Source: Euborellia annulipes (Eukaryota; Arthropoda; Insecta; Dermaptera; Anisolabididae). From it: a stretch of 64,000 bases of DNA. Shown in pieces: positions 1-8,301 of the stretch (position 1 is its first letter; every line of letters starts with the position of its first letter). The notes beneath the pieces are model-generated. The model was not told where the DNA came from. It saw nothing but the letters and a program-made list of their open reading frames with translations, and did not search any database. The DNA is taken from NCBI GenBank assembly GCA_023213315.1, contig JAKCPI010015774.1:1-64000 (forward strand), in the 5' to 3' direction. Both the position numbers and the translations under genes were made by a program.

Positions 1-86
1 ACTTGCTCGCCGAAGGCGAAAGCAGCGGGGTCCAGGGGGCGCAGCCCCCTGGCTAGCGGCCCGCCGAAGGCGGGCTTTTGCGACTA
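1..86 (+). mobile_element. Helitron 3' end (truncated by window edge)
   Basis: GC-rich tail with two hairpins (a CCAGGGGGCGCAGCCCCCTGG stem and a GCCCGCC/GGCGGGC stem with a GAA-type loop), followed by TTTGCGACTA. A stable hairpin a few bases before CTRR is the Helitron 3' signature. The same tail recurs at 545-637. The final base of CTAG is replaced because another Helitron begins at 87, so this copy was the target of that insertion. Confidence 0.7.
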
Positions 87-637
87 TCTATATATATAAA
101 AATGAAATGGGAAAAATGTATGTATGTATGTAAATATGTATGTATATGTTCTATAGAAATCCACAATTTTCAATGAATCCATTTGAAATTAAGTACACCT
201 ATAATACATGGCTCTGGGAGTAACGTAGTAATAATTTGAATCTCTTAAATGTTTTGGAAAATTAATTATAATCAAATTTCTTCAATATGGGAACACAAAA
301 TCAACAAGTTGGCTAGAAATTAGAGAGCGTCCATTGTGCTGTGTGAACCAGCTTCCTACCTGACTATGGGCTGGGGGTGGGGGCTACGCAGCAGTTGAAA
401 AACGAAGAGAGGTGACTGACCCTTTAAACAGTCATAAACAGACCCTTTTGTGCTGTTCCCAATAGGTACCCTCGCCTCGCTTGAATATAAGATCCTTCCT
501 TAACATCTTAACACTTGCATTGCAACAAAAAATATCCCAAATTGGGAATAAACTTGCTCGCCGAAGGCGAGCAAGGGGTCCAGGGGCGCAGCCCCCTGGC
601 TAGCGGAAAGCCCGCCGAAGGCGGGCTTTGCGACTAG
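87..637 (+). mobile_element. Non-autonomous Helitron
   Basis: It starts with TCTATATATATAAAA, a Helitron-type 5' end, and finishes with the hairpin GCCCGCCGAAGGCGGGC followed by TTTGCGACTAG, that is, a subterminal hairpin plus CTAG. It is 551 bp long and has no Rep/helicase coding capacity, so it must be mobilised in trans. The 3' 95 bases are almost the same as the truncated tail at 1-86, placing both in one family. No target duplication is expected for this class, and none is seen. Confidence 0.72.
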
Positions 638-1292
638 TTTACTATAATTGTAAAAAAAGGAATTCCAATTAAACAATGTTTTTGATAGAAATATAAATTT
701 TATACAGGTCAACAAAAAAGTTTTTTGAAATTTAAGTCCTAGAAGCGCTAATTCCAAAAATGCCATCAATTTTGCGCCATCGGCTCTAGATTTTGAGATA
801 TAGAGAAAATTAAATTTTAATAAATAATCTGATCAAGAGCGACTCTTATTTTGAATTTTCTAGACCTGGCCTCTGTAGCCGAAAAAAGTTAAAAAAAAAA
901 AAAAAATAATAAAATAATTCATTGATAACGAAATTATGAGCAAAACAGTTTTCTTAGTCAGGATTCAGAGCTATCCATCCATATACCCAAGAATAGCTCT
1001 AAATTCTTGGCTCAAAACACCATCTTTATCATAAAATTTTCTTATATTTGCTTTTTAACAAAATTGACTTTGATAACTATTTTGTTCATAATTTCTTTAG
1101 ATTTTTACAAAGTGAAAGAACTACAGAATATCGTAAATATATGTTTTTTGCATTCAGTGATGGTAAAAGATTCTACCTATTAGGGCTGTCCAAAGTTGAA
1201 AAAACTGAAAAAATTTGATTTTTTTTAAATTTTAGCCGTGTTTTGCACCACTAAATCGCCTCCAATTGGGCTGAAACTTTATATTTCTATGT
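638..1292. other. AT-rich non-coding stretch
   Basis: No convincing reading frame, RNA gene or repeat boundary. It contains an A-run near 890-906 and sentences of AT-rich sequence typical of introns or intergenic DNA in this window. Confidence 0.5.
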
Positions 1293-1500
1293 ACAGTGGA
1301 ACTTCGCTTAACGAGCATAATTCGTTCCAGAATCATACTCGTAAAGCGAAACACTCGTTATGCGAAACTATAACATTCTCCCCTTAGAGCTGTCCCCTCA
1401 TGACACAGACTGATGTAACATGAGCACAATCCGGGACTTTCTCTCTCCTATCCACTCGTTATGCGAAACGTCACTCGTTAAGCAAGTCATATTTTTACAA
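1293..1500. repeat. Tc1/pogo-like transposon fragment
   Basis: The sequence TACAGTGGAACTTCGCTTAACGA resembles the CAGTGGAACC termini with a flanking TA found in pogo/Tigger-type elements. Degenerate copies of 'CTCGTTATGCGAAAC' and 'ACTCGTTAAGC' recur in both orientations inside. No transposase frame is visible, so this is a relic at best. Confidence 0.35.
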
Positions 1501-1513
1501 TTTTTTTTGCTCG

Positions 1514-1927
1514 TATTTTTAAAAAATGACTCATTTTCGGGAATTTTTTGACTTTCATGTTAAAATATCTTTAAAAGCCCCTGTCAGAAACTTTTCATTT
1601 TATTTTTAACGTATTTTACTTAAGGGGATTGATAAAATCCAAGTTATTTTGTTTTTTACCTAATGCAAGAGTGGCTATATGATTCGATATGTGTGCGTTT
1701 GGTCGACATTCTCCATAGACTACATGTTAAATTTCAATTTTTTAATAATTAATTACATGATAACCCTGGGTCAGATCTGCTTCAAAATTTTATTTTATAT
1801 GTATGTGATAGTGATTAATAACATATTAAAAAATTAGCTTTTAATCTAACAAAGTGCTTTAATGTCAGAACAACCTAAAACGATATTTTGACTGGCTAAT
1901 GAACAGTTTAGTGGTTAAAAAAAATTC
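1514..1927 (+). repeat. Interspersed repeat X, copy 1
   Basis: About 410 bp, running from AAAAAATGACTCATTTTCGG to the segment containing GGCTAATGAACAGTTTAGTGG. It recurs almost unchanged but inverted at 4294-4707. The two copies flank the first exons of the zinc-finger gene at 3063-3934. No coding capacity or terminal repeat identifies the class. Confidence 0.75.
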
Positions 1928-1958
1928 CATAAACACCCCGGTAAATTACATATTAGAC

Positions 1959-2285
1959 CAGCGTTTCCCAACCTTTTGAAGTCCACGGCACCCCAAAGGT
2001 GCGTTGAGAATAATATTACTCACTAGCGGCACCCTTCTTTTTTTTTCCCTATCAAAACGAAATTTTTTCCGCCCTGGAGAAAATTTTTTCCCCCTTACGT
2101 GAAAATCATTTTTGGCAAAGCTTAATTTTTTTCCGATCTACGGAAAATTTTGCCGCTTCCATTTTAATCATTTGACCTTTTTTTAGCAAAACTTTATTAT
2201 TTTTTTCTCTAAATATCTCACGGCACCCCCTTAGGCATTCTCGCGGCACCCTTGGGTGCCGGGGCACACCGGTTGGGAACCACTG
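1959..2285. mobile_element. hAT-type MITE (GGTTGGGAACC termini)
   Basis: Termini CAGCGTTTCCCAACC and GGTTGGGAACCACTG are inverted repeats of the CAGTGGTTCCCAACC type common in hAT elements. The flanks TATTAGAC (1951-1958) and CATTAGAC (2286-2293) match at 7 of 8 bases, as an 8-bp hAT target duplication should. Internal GGCACCC motifs repeat near both ends. No transposase is present. Confidence 0.8.
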
Positions 2286-2293
2286 CATTAGAC

Positions 2294-3062
2294 AATAGAA
2301 GAGGGATTTAGTCTGTAAGAGTCCTGTACTACTCGACAAAATTTTTCATTGAGTGTAATTATATGGGAATTTCTCAATTGAAAAAAAAATCTTGCCTTAA
2401 TTATATTTCTATCAAAAATTTTGTTTAATCCTTTAGTTTTTTAATATTAAAATAGCAAAGTGAAGGGGGAGGGGACATAAAACATCGAACATGTCATATA
2501 GCGACTAAGGGGCGTCGGGTTTAGCCTCTAGTAAATTAATATATATAGGATGAAAAAGAATGTGAATTGTACAGTTGGCAAATTGATTAAATTTAGTTGG
2601 CATTTTTGGCCTTCTCCCCCCCCCCCCCCCTGAAAAATCTCTTCGCTACGCCCCTGCTTGTTGATAAAACTATTTGTCTTCAAATTGAATGCAAATTGAT
2701 ATAATATTTATATATAAATATCTTCAGTTGATATTACTTCTTGTCAGGTGAAAATAAAAGGCATATTTCTTTTTGAAATTATCTTTATTTGAGCCACACA
2801 GCTGGCAATTTGTCAAAATAGTTGTGAAGATTGGAACAATTGACTAATTGTTATAGAATATAAAAAATAAATTATATCTAAGATTTTGATTACCATTTAA
2901 AAAATTATCTCTTACAAAGTGATACAATTGTTTAATATTAATTTAATATAGTTTTAGAGAATTCTGAATCGAATGCAAAAAAACCCTTTATCTCTAGGTG
3001 GTCTAGTAGAAGTGCTTAAATAATTTTTATTTTCTAATTTATTTATTTTTTTTTTTTTTCAG
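2294..3062. other. AT-rich stretch upstream of exon 1, ending in a splice acceptor
   Basis: No coding signal. It includes a C-run (about 2617-2630) that marks a decayed MITE end (GAAAAATCTCTTCGCTACGCCCCTG). It ends in a long T tract followed by CAG at 3060-3062, a strong polypyrimidine tract and 3' splice site, so it is most likely an intron of the gene at 3063-7703. Confidence 0.5.
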
Positions 3063-3194
3063 GAATCCTTGGAGAAGTTCATACCTTTCATGTTGAAATG
3101 TTACATGAAGAACTATTATACTACTTTACCACCTAAATGGTGGGATCCAGAAATACCTTTTAAAATTCCATTGGAACGGCCCAGAAAACTACAG
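3063..3194 (+). CDS. Zinc-finger gene, exon 1 in window
   Basis: 44 codons, phase 0 at both ends, bounded by a T-tract/CAG acceptor and a CAG|GTAGTT donor. The peptide opens ESLEKFIPFMLKCYMKNYY and includes PPKWWDPEIPF. The aromatic and proline-rich make-up and clean splice sites indicate a real, conserved-looking globular domain, which continues in the next exon. I do not recognise the family with certainty. Earlier exons, including the start codon, must lie further upstream. The frame runs on past the donor into AT-rich low-complexity residues, so the donor is preferred to readthrough. Confidence 0.72.
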
Positions 3195-3513
3195 GTAGTT
3201 AATTCAAAATTTTACTGTATAATTTTTCTCCTGCTTTCGGTTGAACAACATTCTTTTGAACAACTTTTTTTTTGTAAAACATCGAAATTATCTACTGTAT
3301 TTGACATATTTATTAGAAATTTTGTATATTTGCCAAAGCAAGAAGGATGTCAAAAATAATATAACTCTATTTCTGAGCTAAGAGCTATCTCTTATCAGGT
3401 CACCGATTGACATTTGATTTTAATATTTTTATTAGAGTATATTTTATAATTTTAGTTGCAAACAGGCTGCAAATGACATTTCAACTAATTTCATTTTTAT
3501 TTTCTTTTTATAG

Positions 3514-3711
3514 GGTTGGGTGGCCCGATTGAAACGACTCGTTAACAGATGTTATAAATATCATGGGTGTCTTTTTATTCTGGATTTTTGTAAAAGGTTA
3601 TCAAATATTCCAACGGAATCTCTCAAATTTGTAAAAAAAACCGACGACACAACATCTTTATATTATAATCCAAATGGGAAACTTTTAGTTACATTTAATA
3701 ACGAAAATAGA
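3514..3711 (+). CDS. Zinc-finger gene, exon 2
   Basis: 66 codons, phase 0 in and out. The acceptor is TTTTTATAG (3505-3513) and the donor AGA|GTATGC. The peptide begins GWVARLKRLVNRCYKYHGC, continues through LFILDFCKRLSNIPTESLKF and ends in a DTTSLYYNPNGKLLVTF segment. It reads as the second half of the domain begun in exon 1: alternating hydrophobic helices and a turn-rich end, without low complexity. Matching phase with exons 1 and 3 supports one transcript. Function unknown; by analogy with exon 3 a nuclear protein is plausible. Confidence 0.78.
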
Positions 3712-3778
3712 GTATGCATTAATATATAATTAATTTTTATATTTTCAATAATTAAAAAAAAAATGTTTTTTTTTTTAG

Positions 3779-3934
3779 ACATATGAAAAAAAACCCAGTA
3801 GTTCTTACAAAAGTTTATTGCCCAAACAAAAATTACAAAAAACTACAACAAATAATGATGATACAATTCCTTTATATGACATTTATCTATGTGATAATTG
3901 CGATGAAGAGTTTTCTACTCTTGGAGAAGCCAAA
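3779..3934 (+). CDS. Zinc-finger gene, exon 3 (first half of C2HC finger)
   Basis: 52 codons, phase 0, with acceptor TTTTTTAG and donor AAA|GTGAGT. It starts TYEKKPSSSYKSLLPKQK, a basic linker, then DIYLCDNCDEEFSTLGEAK. The two cysteines of CDNC and the downstream F and L residues are the first half of a classical zinc finger. The finger is completed across the splice junction by LHEKNC in exon 4, giving C-x2-C-x12-H-x4-C, a C2H2-type spacing with Cys as last ligand. This makes a nucleic-acid or protein-binding nuclear factor the best guess. Confidence 0.8.
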
Positions 3935-4293
3935 GTGAGTAATTTATAATGAAAAAAAAATAGTGACTGTGATCGACGAATTATTATGAAGACGGACTGA
4001 AGGAACCTCCGGGATATTGAATAACATTCAGACTATTTTAATTTTGATTGTATCTGTCCATCCTTATAAGTAATTTATATATTGAACGAGCAATAGAGAC
4101 GTTTTTATTTTACAAATGAAAAAAGTCACTAAACCTGGATTATTTAACTATAAAATACAAATATTCTATTTTCAAGTTATAGTGAAAAAAAACTATACTA
4201 ATATAGCCAAATTTCAGCTTTCTATTTCATTGAGAATACAACAAATTTCATAATTAAAAATTCGTTAGGTAGAGCCTTTCTTGTTTGAAAAGG

Positions 4294-4707
4294 ATGGAAT
4301 TTTTTCAACCAATAAACTGTTCATTAGCCAGTCGTTTTAGGTTGTTCTGACATTAAAGCACTTTGTTAGATTAAAAGCTAATTTTTTAATATGTTATTAA
4401 TCACTATCACATACGTATAAAATAAAATTTTGAAGCAGATCTGACACAGGGTTATCATGTAATTAATTATTAAAAAATTGAAATTTAACATGTAGTCTAT
4501 GGGGAATGTCGACCAAACGCACACATATCGAATCATATAGCCACTCTTGCATTAGGTAAAAAACAAAATAACTTGGATTTTATCAATTCACTTAAGTAAA
4601 ATACGTTAAAAATAAAATGATAAGTTTCTGACAGGGGCTTTTAAAGATATTTTAACATGAAAGTCAAAAAATTCCCGAAAATGAGTCATTTTTTAAAAAT
4701 AAGTAAG
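4294..4707 (-). repeat. Interspersed repeat X, copy 2 (inverted)
   Basis: Reverse complement of 1514-1927 with only scattered changes and no large gaps, so the two insertions are similar in age or recently homogenised. It lies in intron 3. The pair could form a 2.4-kb-loop hairpin in a pre-mRNA that spans exons 1-3. Confidence 0.78.
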
Positions 4708-4996
4708 TCCCATGACTCAGACCAGTCCGGCAACATCGCATAAAATAATTCGCCTTCACTTACATTTTTTTTTTCAATTTACGATATTTTTCTCCGCAAA
4801 TCGCCCATTGTGTCTAAATTGATTTGCATTACTCATTGTAATATTATAAATATGCCGCGAAAGCTTGGAGGTCCTGGTTCGACTCCAGAGGGTCCAATTT
4901 TGCTCAATCTTGAGCACAAACATATCTCGCAAATTTGCTATATTAAAAAATAAATTTTATTTATGATTACTTCTTTCTCTTGTTTTGGGGTTTGGG

Positions 4997-5348
4997 CACT
5001 AGCGTAACGTTTTTTAGCTGGGCGTCCCCGCAAACCTTTATTTCGGGCCCCTTTATTAGACCTTACAAAAAATATTTTTAAAATACAGTATATCCCTGAT
5101 CTCTGAGGACCAGGGCCCTTTCAAAGACAAATTTTCATTAAATTTTTCCATTTTTACCAGAGCACTGAGGGCCCAAGGCCCTTTCAAAGACAAATTTTCA
5201 TTAATTTTTTTTTTTTACTCTAAATTTTTCCTTTTTTACCGGAGCCCTGAGGAGATACAGTTTTTTAGCCAGGCCCGGCCCGTGGGCCCCCCAAGGTCCG
5301 GGGCCCCCCCGCATTGCGGGGTCTGCGGGGGCGTACATTACGCCACTG
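4997..5348. mobile_element. hAT-type non-autonomous element
   Basis: Termini CACTAGCGTAACG and the inverted ATTACGCCACTG. The flanks are identical 8-mers GGTTTGGG (4989-4996 and 5349-5356), a diagnostic hAT target duplication. Inside are duplicated segments around GGGCCCTTTCAAAGACAAATT and GC-rich CCCC/GGGG stretches. No transposase. Confidence 0.85.
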
Positions 5349-5411
5349 GGTTTGGGATACATTTAACTTGTACATTTATACTTAAATCTATTTTTTTTTC
5401 TTCATCTTATA

Positions 5412-5681
5412 CAAAGGCGGATACAAGGGGGGGGGGGGGGTAAAGGGGGTAATTACCCCCCCCCCCCCGAGATTCGAAAAAATACCTTTTTTTCGCAAAA
5501 AAATTTATTTTTAATGTAAAATTTTTAAAATTAATACTTAAAAATTTGATGTGTATTTATATTCTGGCAAACAAGTACAGAATGCGCTTTTAAATTACCG
5601 AAATTAAAAAAAATAGTGTGCTGTGCGACGAGTCACACCAGATTACCCCCCCCCCGAGAAACACCTCTGGATCCGCCCTTG
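5412..5681 (+). mobile_element. hAT MITE family A, copy 1
   Basis: About 270 bp with termini CAAAGGCGGATACA and TGGATCCGCCCTTG. The 8-bp target duplication ATCTTATA (5404-5411 and 5682-5689) is exact. Subterminal G/C homopolymers and the core TGTGCTGTGCGAC are shared by all family A copies (12120, 26492, 46611, 52322, 52706). No coding capacity. Confidence 0.92.
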
Positions 5682-5829
5682 ATCTTATATAATATTATTT
5701 CGGTATTTCCTGGATTCAATCCTACTTAGCAAATAATAAATTTATATGTAGATTAAATTAAAAGAAAAATAAATACTCAAAAATATTTTTTTAATTTCTA
5801 ATTTGAATATATTTTTATTATTTTTTTAG

Positions 5830-6297
5830 CTCCATGAAAAAAATTGTGATTCTCCAATAGTCATTAAAAGTGAAGATGATAAAGAATCTAATGAAGAGAA
5901 ATTAGATCAGGAAAAAGAAGAATTCTTTGGCTATTTACTATTACAAGCCACATCCAAACCCAGAGAGGCGTCTCCGATTAAAAGAAAGACCACGGAATTA
6001 AATTCCAATATTTGTAAAAGAAAACATTCTGACTTAATTACATTTTCAAAATTCACAACAATTCCTTTTTCTTCTCCACTTGGTATAAGTCTTTACAAAA
6101 GAGGTAAAGTAACAAAACAAAGTAACAATACAACGACGAAAAAGTATCGTGGAAAGAAACACCCAAAAAGAAAAAAAAAAATCAATTACAAAAGAAATAC
6201 CCACAAACTGAAAATAGTTCATTTCCAATTACTTCTTGGACTCATATTTACAAATTTAAACGAACGAAACCAAGTCAATTATACAATTCCACAAGAG
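5830..6297 (+). CDS. Zinc-finger gene, exon 4 (frameshifted in an A-run)
   Basis: The acceptor is TTTTTTTAG. The exon opens LHEKNC, completing the zinc finger of exon 3, then an acidic stretch (KSEDDKESNEEKLDQEKEE), FGYLLLQATSKPREASPIKRK and TIPFSSPLGISLYKR. A basic KKYRGKKHPKRKKK tract could be a nuclear localisation signal. After an 11-A run at 6171-6181 the conserved-looking reading (SWTHIYKFKRTKPSQLYNST) lies in another frame, one extra base away. In that frame the donor GAG|GTAAAT at 6297 leaves phase 1, which fits exon 5 exactly. The likely cause is a homopolymer sequencing error or a real frameshift. An alternative donor, GAG|GTAAAG at 6103, also has phase 1 and would skip the problem. 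Confidence 0.7.
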
Positions 6298-6396
6298 GTA
6301 AATATTTTTGACTTACTTACTTTTCATAATTACTTCATGGACCAACACATGATAGATATAATTCTTTATTTGAATTTTAGGCTGGGATGAGTAGAG

Positions 6397-6688
6397 TAAA
6401 GGGGTTGGAGAGAAATAACCAGCAACTTTATAGCTCCACCTGACGTCCTTTTATTTGGCAGATATTTCGATATTTCTGCTATGGACACAGAGCGGTCATC
6501 AGCTTAGAGAAGGCATCTCCGTTATGTATAACGCCCCTAAGGCATTTGATATAAATAGACTAAGCCCACCTACTATATCCTCGCGGCACTGAAGATGATG
6601 TGTGTTCTACGCATCGAAATATCTGCCAAATAAAAGGACGTCAGGTGGAGCTATAAAGTTGCTGGTTATTTCTCTCCAACCCCTTTAA
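6397..6688. repeat. Inverted-repeat element carrying a hammerhead-like motif
   Basis: Arms of about 75 bp (6397-6471 and 6613-6688) are near-perfect inverted copies, running from TAAAGGGGTTGGAGAG inward to GATATTTCGAT. The 140-bp centre holds a hammerhead-like motif on the + strand (6585-6627) and a decayed counterpart on the - strand (CTGATGA near 6495). It sits in the intron between exons 4 and 5. Its design matches the elements at 9951, 19046 and 61432. Confidence 0.75.
6585..6627 (+). ncRNA. Hammerhead-ribozyme-like motif 1
   Basis: Order seen: GGCA (stem I, 6585-6588), CTGAAGA core, one unpaired T, a 7-bp GATGTGT/ACGCATC stem II with one GT pair, GAAA, the palindrome ATAT as minimal stem III, C at the predicted cleavage site (6623), then TGCC pairing with GGCA. 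These are all type I hammerhead parts. The extra T before stem II departs from the canonical core. Activity is inferred, not shown. Confidence 0.5.
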
Positions 6689-6901
6689 TTCTTTATTTTT
6701 GACTTATTTTTTATTATAATTTTAATCTAATAAATTGGCCAAATGGACACGTGTCCAAGGCCATTCCAAATGAAAATCAATCAATTAATCTAATAGGGTG
6801 ACCCAGCCAGTAATTGATCAAATAAAGCCATTGGGACACGGATCCTGCTGAATGTTCTATTTTATTAGCCATAAGCATAAACTAATTATTATAATTTTCA
6901 G

Positions 6902-7001
6902 CTAGTAGATATAAAATGAATAAGTTGTTAAAACAGTGTAAAGAATTACGACTGGTTGTGAAGAAATTATCAGAAGAGGAAATTTCAAACCACACAAAAA
7001 G
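6902..7001 (+). CDS. Zinc-finger gene, exon 5 (module E, copy 1)
   Basis: 100 nt, phase 1 in and phase 2 out, with acceptor TTTTCAG and donor AAG|GTGACA. After the split Ala codon it reads SRYKMNKLLKQCKELRLVV, then KKLSEEEISNHTK. The basic, Leu-rich helix may be a short coiled coil or part of a C-terminal domain. It joins exon 4 in phase only in the shifted frame or from the 6103 donor. Without splicing it meets TGA at 7003. Confidence 0.68.
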
Positions 7002-7064
7002 GTGACAAAACAATTCTTTAAATAAACAATCAACATCAAATCAAAATATTGATTTGTGTTCTAG

Positions 7065-7138
7065 TGATGAAGAAAAGGACAATGAATCTGTCATTAAATC
7101 CCTTAATAGTACTAAGAAAAGGAACTCTCAATATGAAG
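7065..7138 (+). CDS. Zinc-finger gene, exon 6 (module F, copy 1)
   Basis: 74 nt, phase 2 in and phase 1 out, with acceptor TGTTCTAG and donor GAAG|GTAAAT. The peptide SDEEKDNESVIKSLNSTKK is acidic then basic and probably disordered. Exiting in phase 1 lets it splice into module E copy 2 without a frame change, so the duplication is frame-preserving. Confidence 0.65.
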
Positions 7139-7197
7139 GTAAATTAAAATCCCTAATATTTGATACCTCTTTATTTCCCAAGGATTATAATTTTCAG

Positions 7198-7294
7198 CTT
7201 GTAGATGTAAAACGAATATGATGTTAAGACAGAAAGAATTAAGAGTAGCTGTGAAGAAATTAACAGAAGAGGAAATTTCAAACCACACAAAAAG
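7198..7294 (+). CDS. Zinc-finger gene, exon 7 (module E, copy 2)
   Basis: 97 nt, phase 1 in and phase 2 out, one codon shorter than copy 1. It reads CRCKTNMMLRQKELRVAVK, then KLTEEEISNHTK. The N-terminal half has diverged from copy 1 while the C-terminal half, the following intron and exon F stay nearly identical. It could be used in addition to exon 5 or as a mutually exclusive alternative. Confidence 0.62.
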
Positions 7295-7357
7295 GTGACA
7301 AAACAATTCTTTAAATAAACAATCAACATCAAATTAAAATATTGATTTGTGTTCTAG

Positions 7358-7703
7358 TGATGAAGAAAAGGACAATGAATCTGTCATTAAATCCCTTAAT
7401 AGTACTAAGAAAAGGAACACTCAATATGAGGGTAAATTAAAATCCCTAATATTTGATACCTCTTTATTTCCCAATAAATCAAAACACATACAAAAGACAT
7501 TTGCAAATAATAAGTCATATTCTTTATATAATAAGGAACTAGAGGAGAATATTGATAAAGCAGACAGAAGTGATACTTTAATAGGTAAACTCTACCATCG
7601 TATAAATAATGTAAATTGTGTTGAAAAAAAAACTAAGGGAAACGAATGTTATGGTCCTACCTTCTTCGCAAGTATTACCTTTGTTATAGTTCGTAATACT
7701 TAA
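7358..7703 (+). CDS. Zinc-finger gene, exon 8 (module F copy 2) and possible C-terminus
   Basis: It starts like exon 6 (SDEEKDNESVIKSLNSTKK). A donor equivalent to copy 1 exists at 7431|7432. Unlike copy 1, the frame stays open through a Lys/Asn/Ser-rich tail to a stop at 7701-7703. It is therefore either a terminal exon or an internal 74-nt exon. The tail sequence is of low complexity and gives little support by itself. Confidence 0.5.
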
Positions 7704-8082
7704 TTCATAAGTTCTGGAGTTTCCCTGCACTGTTACCTTAAAGTAGGGATAGTCATCCATTTTTACCGACCGCCCATTTATGTTTAAAAAATTTATACAG
7801 CAGGATTATAGAAAGTTTTTTTTTTAATTTAAATTAAATAGCCTCGGACAATTCTCCATTTGGCCATCTTATTTAAAATCAAAGAACTTAAAAGATAAAA
7901 CAACCGAGATGATATCAGGAATCTTATAAATAAATGACTTGCACTCTGACTATTGAAAGATGATAGCAGGATTCTTATACTCGTACGACAGGGGACTTTG
8001 AGACTAATTTCTCCCTAAAGAACTTCATGTTTGTTTTTCGAACATCAAAGGAAAAATTACAGAAAGAGCATATAATAATAAT
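7704..8082. other. AT-rich stretch after the zinc-finger gene
   Basis: No reading frame or repeat recognised. A clear polyadenylation signal could not be assigned. Confidence 0.4.
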
Positions 8083-8084
8083 TA

Positions 8085-8301
8085 GGGGAGAGGGCGGGAC
8101 ATTGGGACACGAGGCACATTGGGACATTCGAATTTTAGCTCTACTAAATATAAAGTTTGAGTTGTACTCTTTGACCGTTAGGGTGCATTAAGTACCCATT
8201 TTATTAAGAAAAAATTTTCTATAATAAAATGGGCACATTTAGTAGAGCTAAAATTCGAATGTCCCAATGTGCCTCGTGTCCCAATGTCCAGCCCTCTCCC
8301 C
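8085..8301. mobile_element. MITE with 65-bp terminal inverted repeats, TA target
   Basis: Long inverted repeats start GGGGAGAGGGCGGGACATTG and end in the complement, with GGACATTCGAATTTTAGCTC near the inner edge. The flanking dinucleotide TA on both sides (8083-8084 and 8302-8303) fits the Tc1/mariner superfamily. Total 217 bp, with no coding capacity. Confidence 0.85.

Larger units (their letters stand above)
3935..5829 (+). other. Intron 3, filled with transposons
   Basis: GTGAGT at the start and a T-tract with TTTAG at the end. It holds the inverted repeat X copy (4294-4707), two hAT-type elements (4997-5348 and 5412-5681) and a lone B-box-like GGTTCGACTCC near 4877 in a small hairpin, which could be a tRNA or SINE remnant. 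The rest is AT-rich and featureless. Confidence 0.65.
6886..7474 (+). repeat. Tandem duplication of a two-exon module
   Basis: Unit 1 (about 6886-7180) is repeated head to tail as unit 2 (about 7182-7474), with an offset of 293-296 bp. Each unit has intron end, exon E, a 63-bp intron, exon F and the start of the next sequence. The 63-bp introns differ at one base and exons F at two. The first ~65 bases of exon E differ at many positions plus one 3-base gap. Confidence 0.93.

Noticed and set aside
4870..4910. tRNA-like hairpin with GGTTCGACTCC
   Set aside because: T-arm-like stem only; no D-arm, anticodon arm or acceptor stem can be built upstream, so at most a tRNA or SINE fragment.
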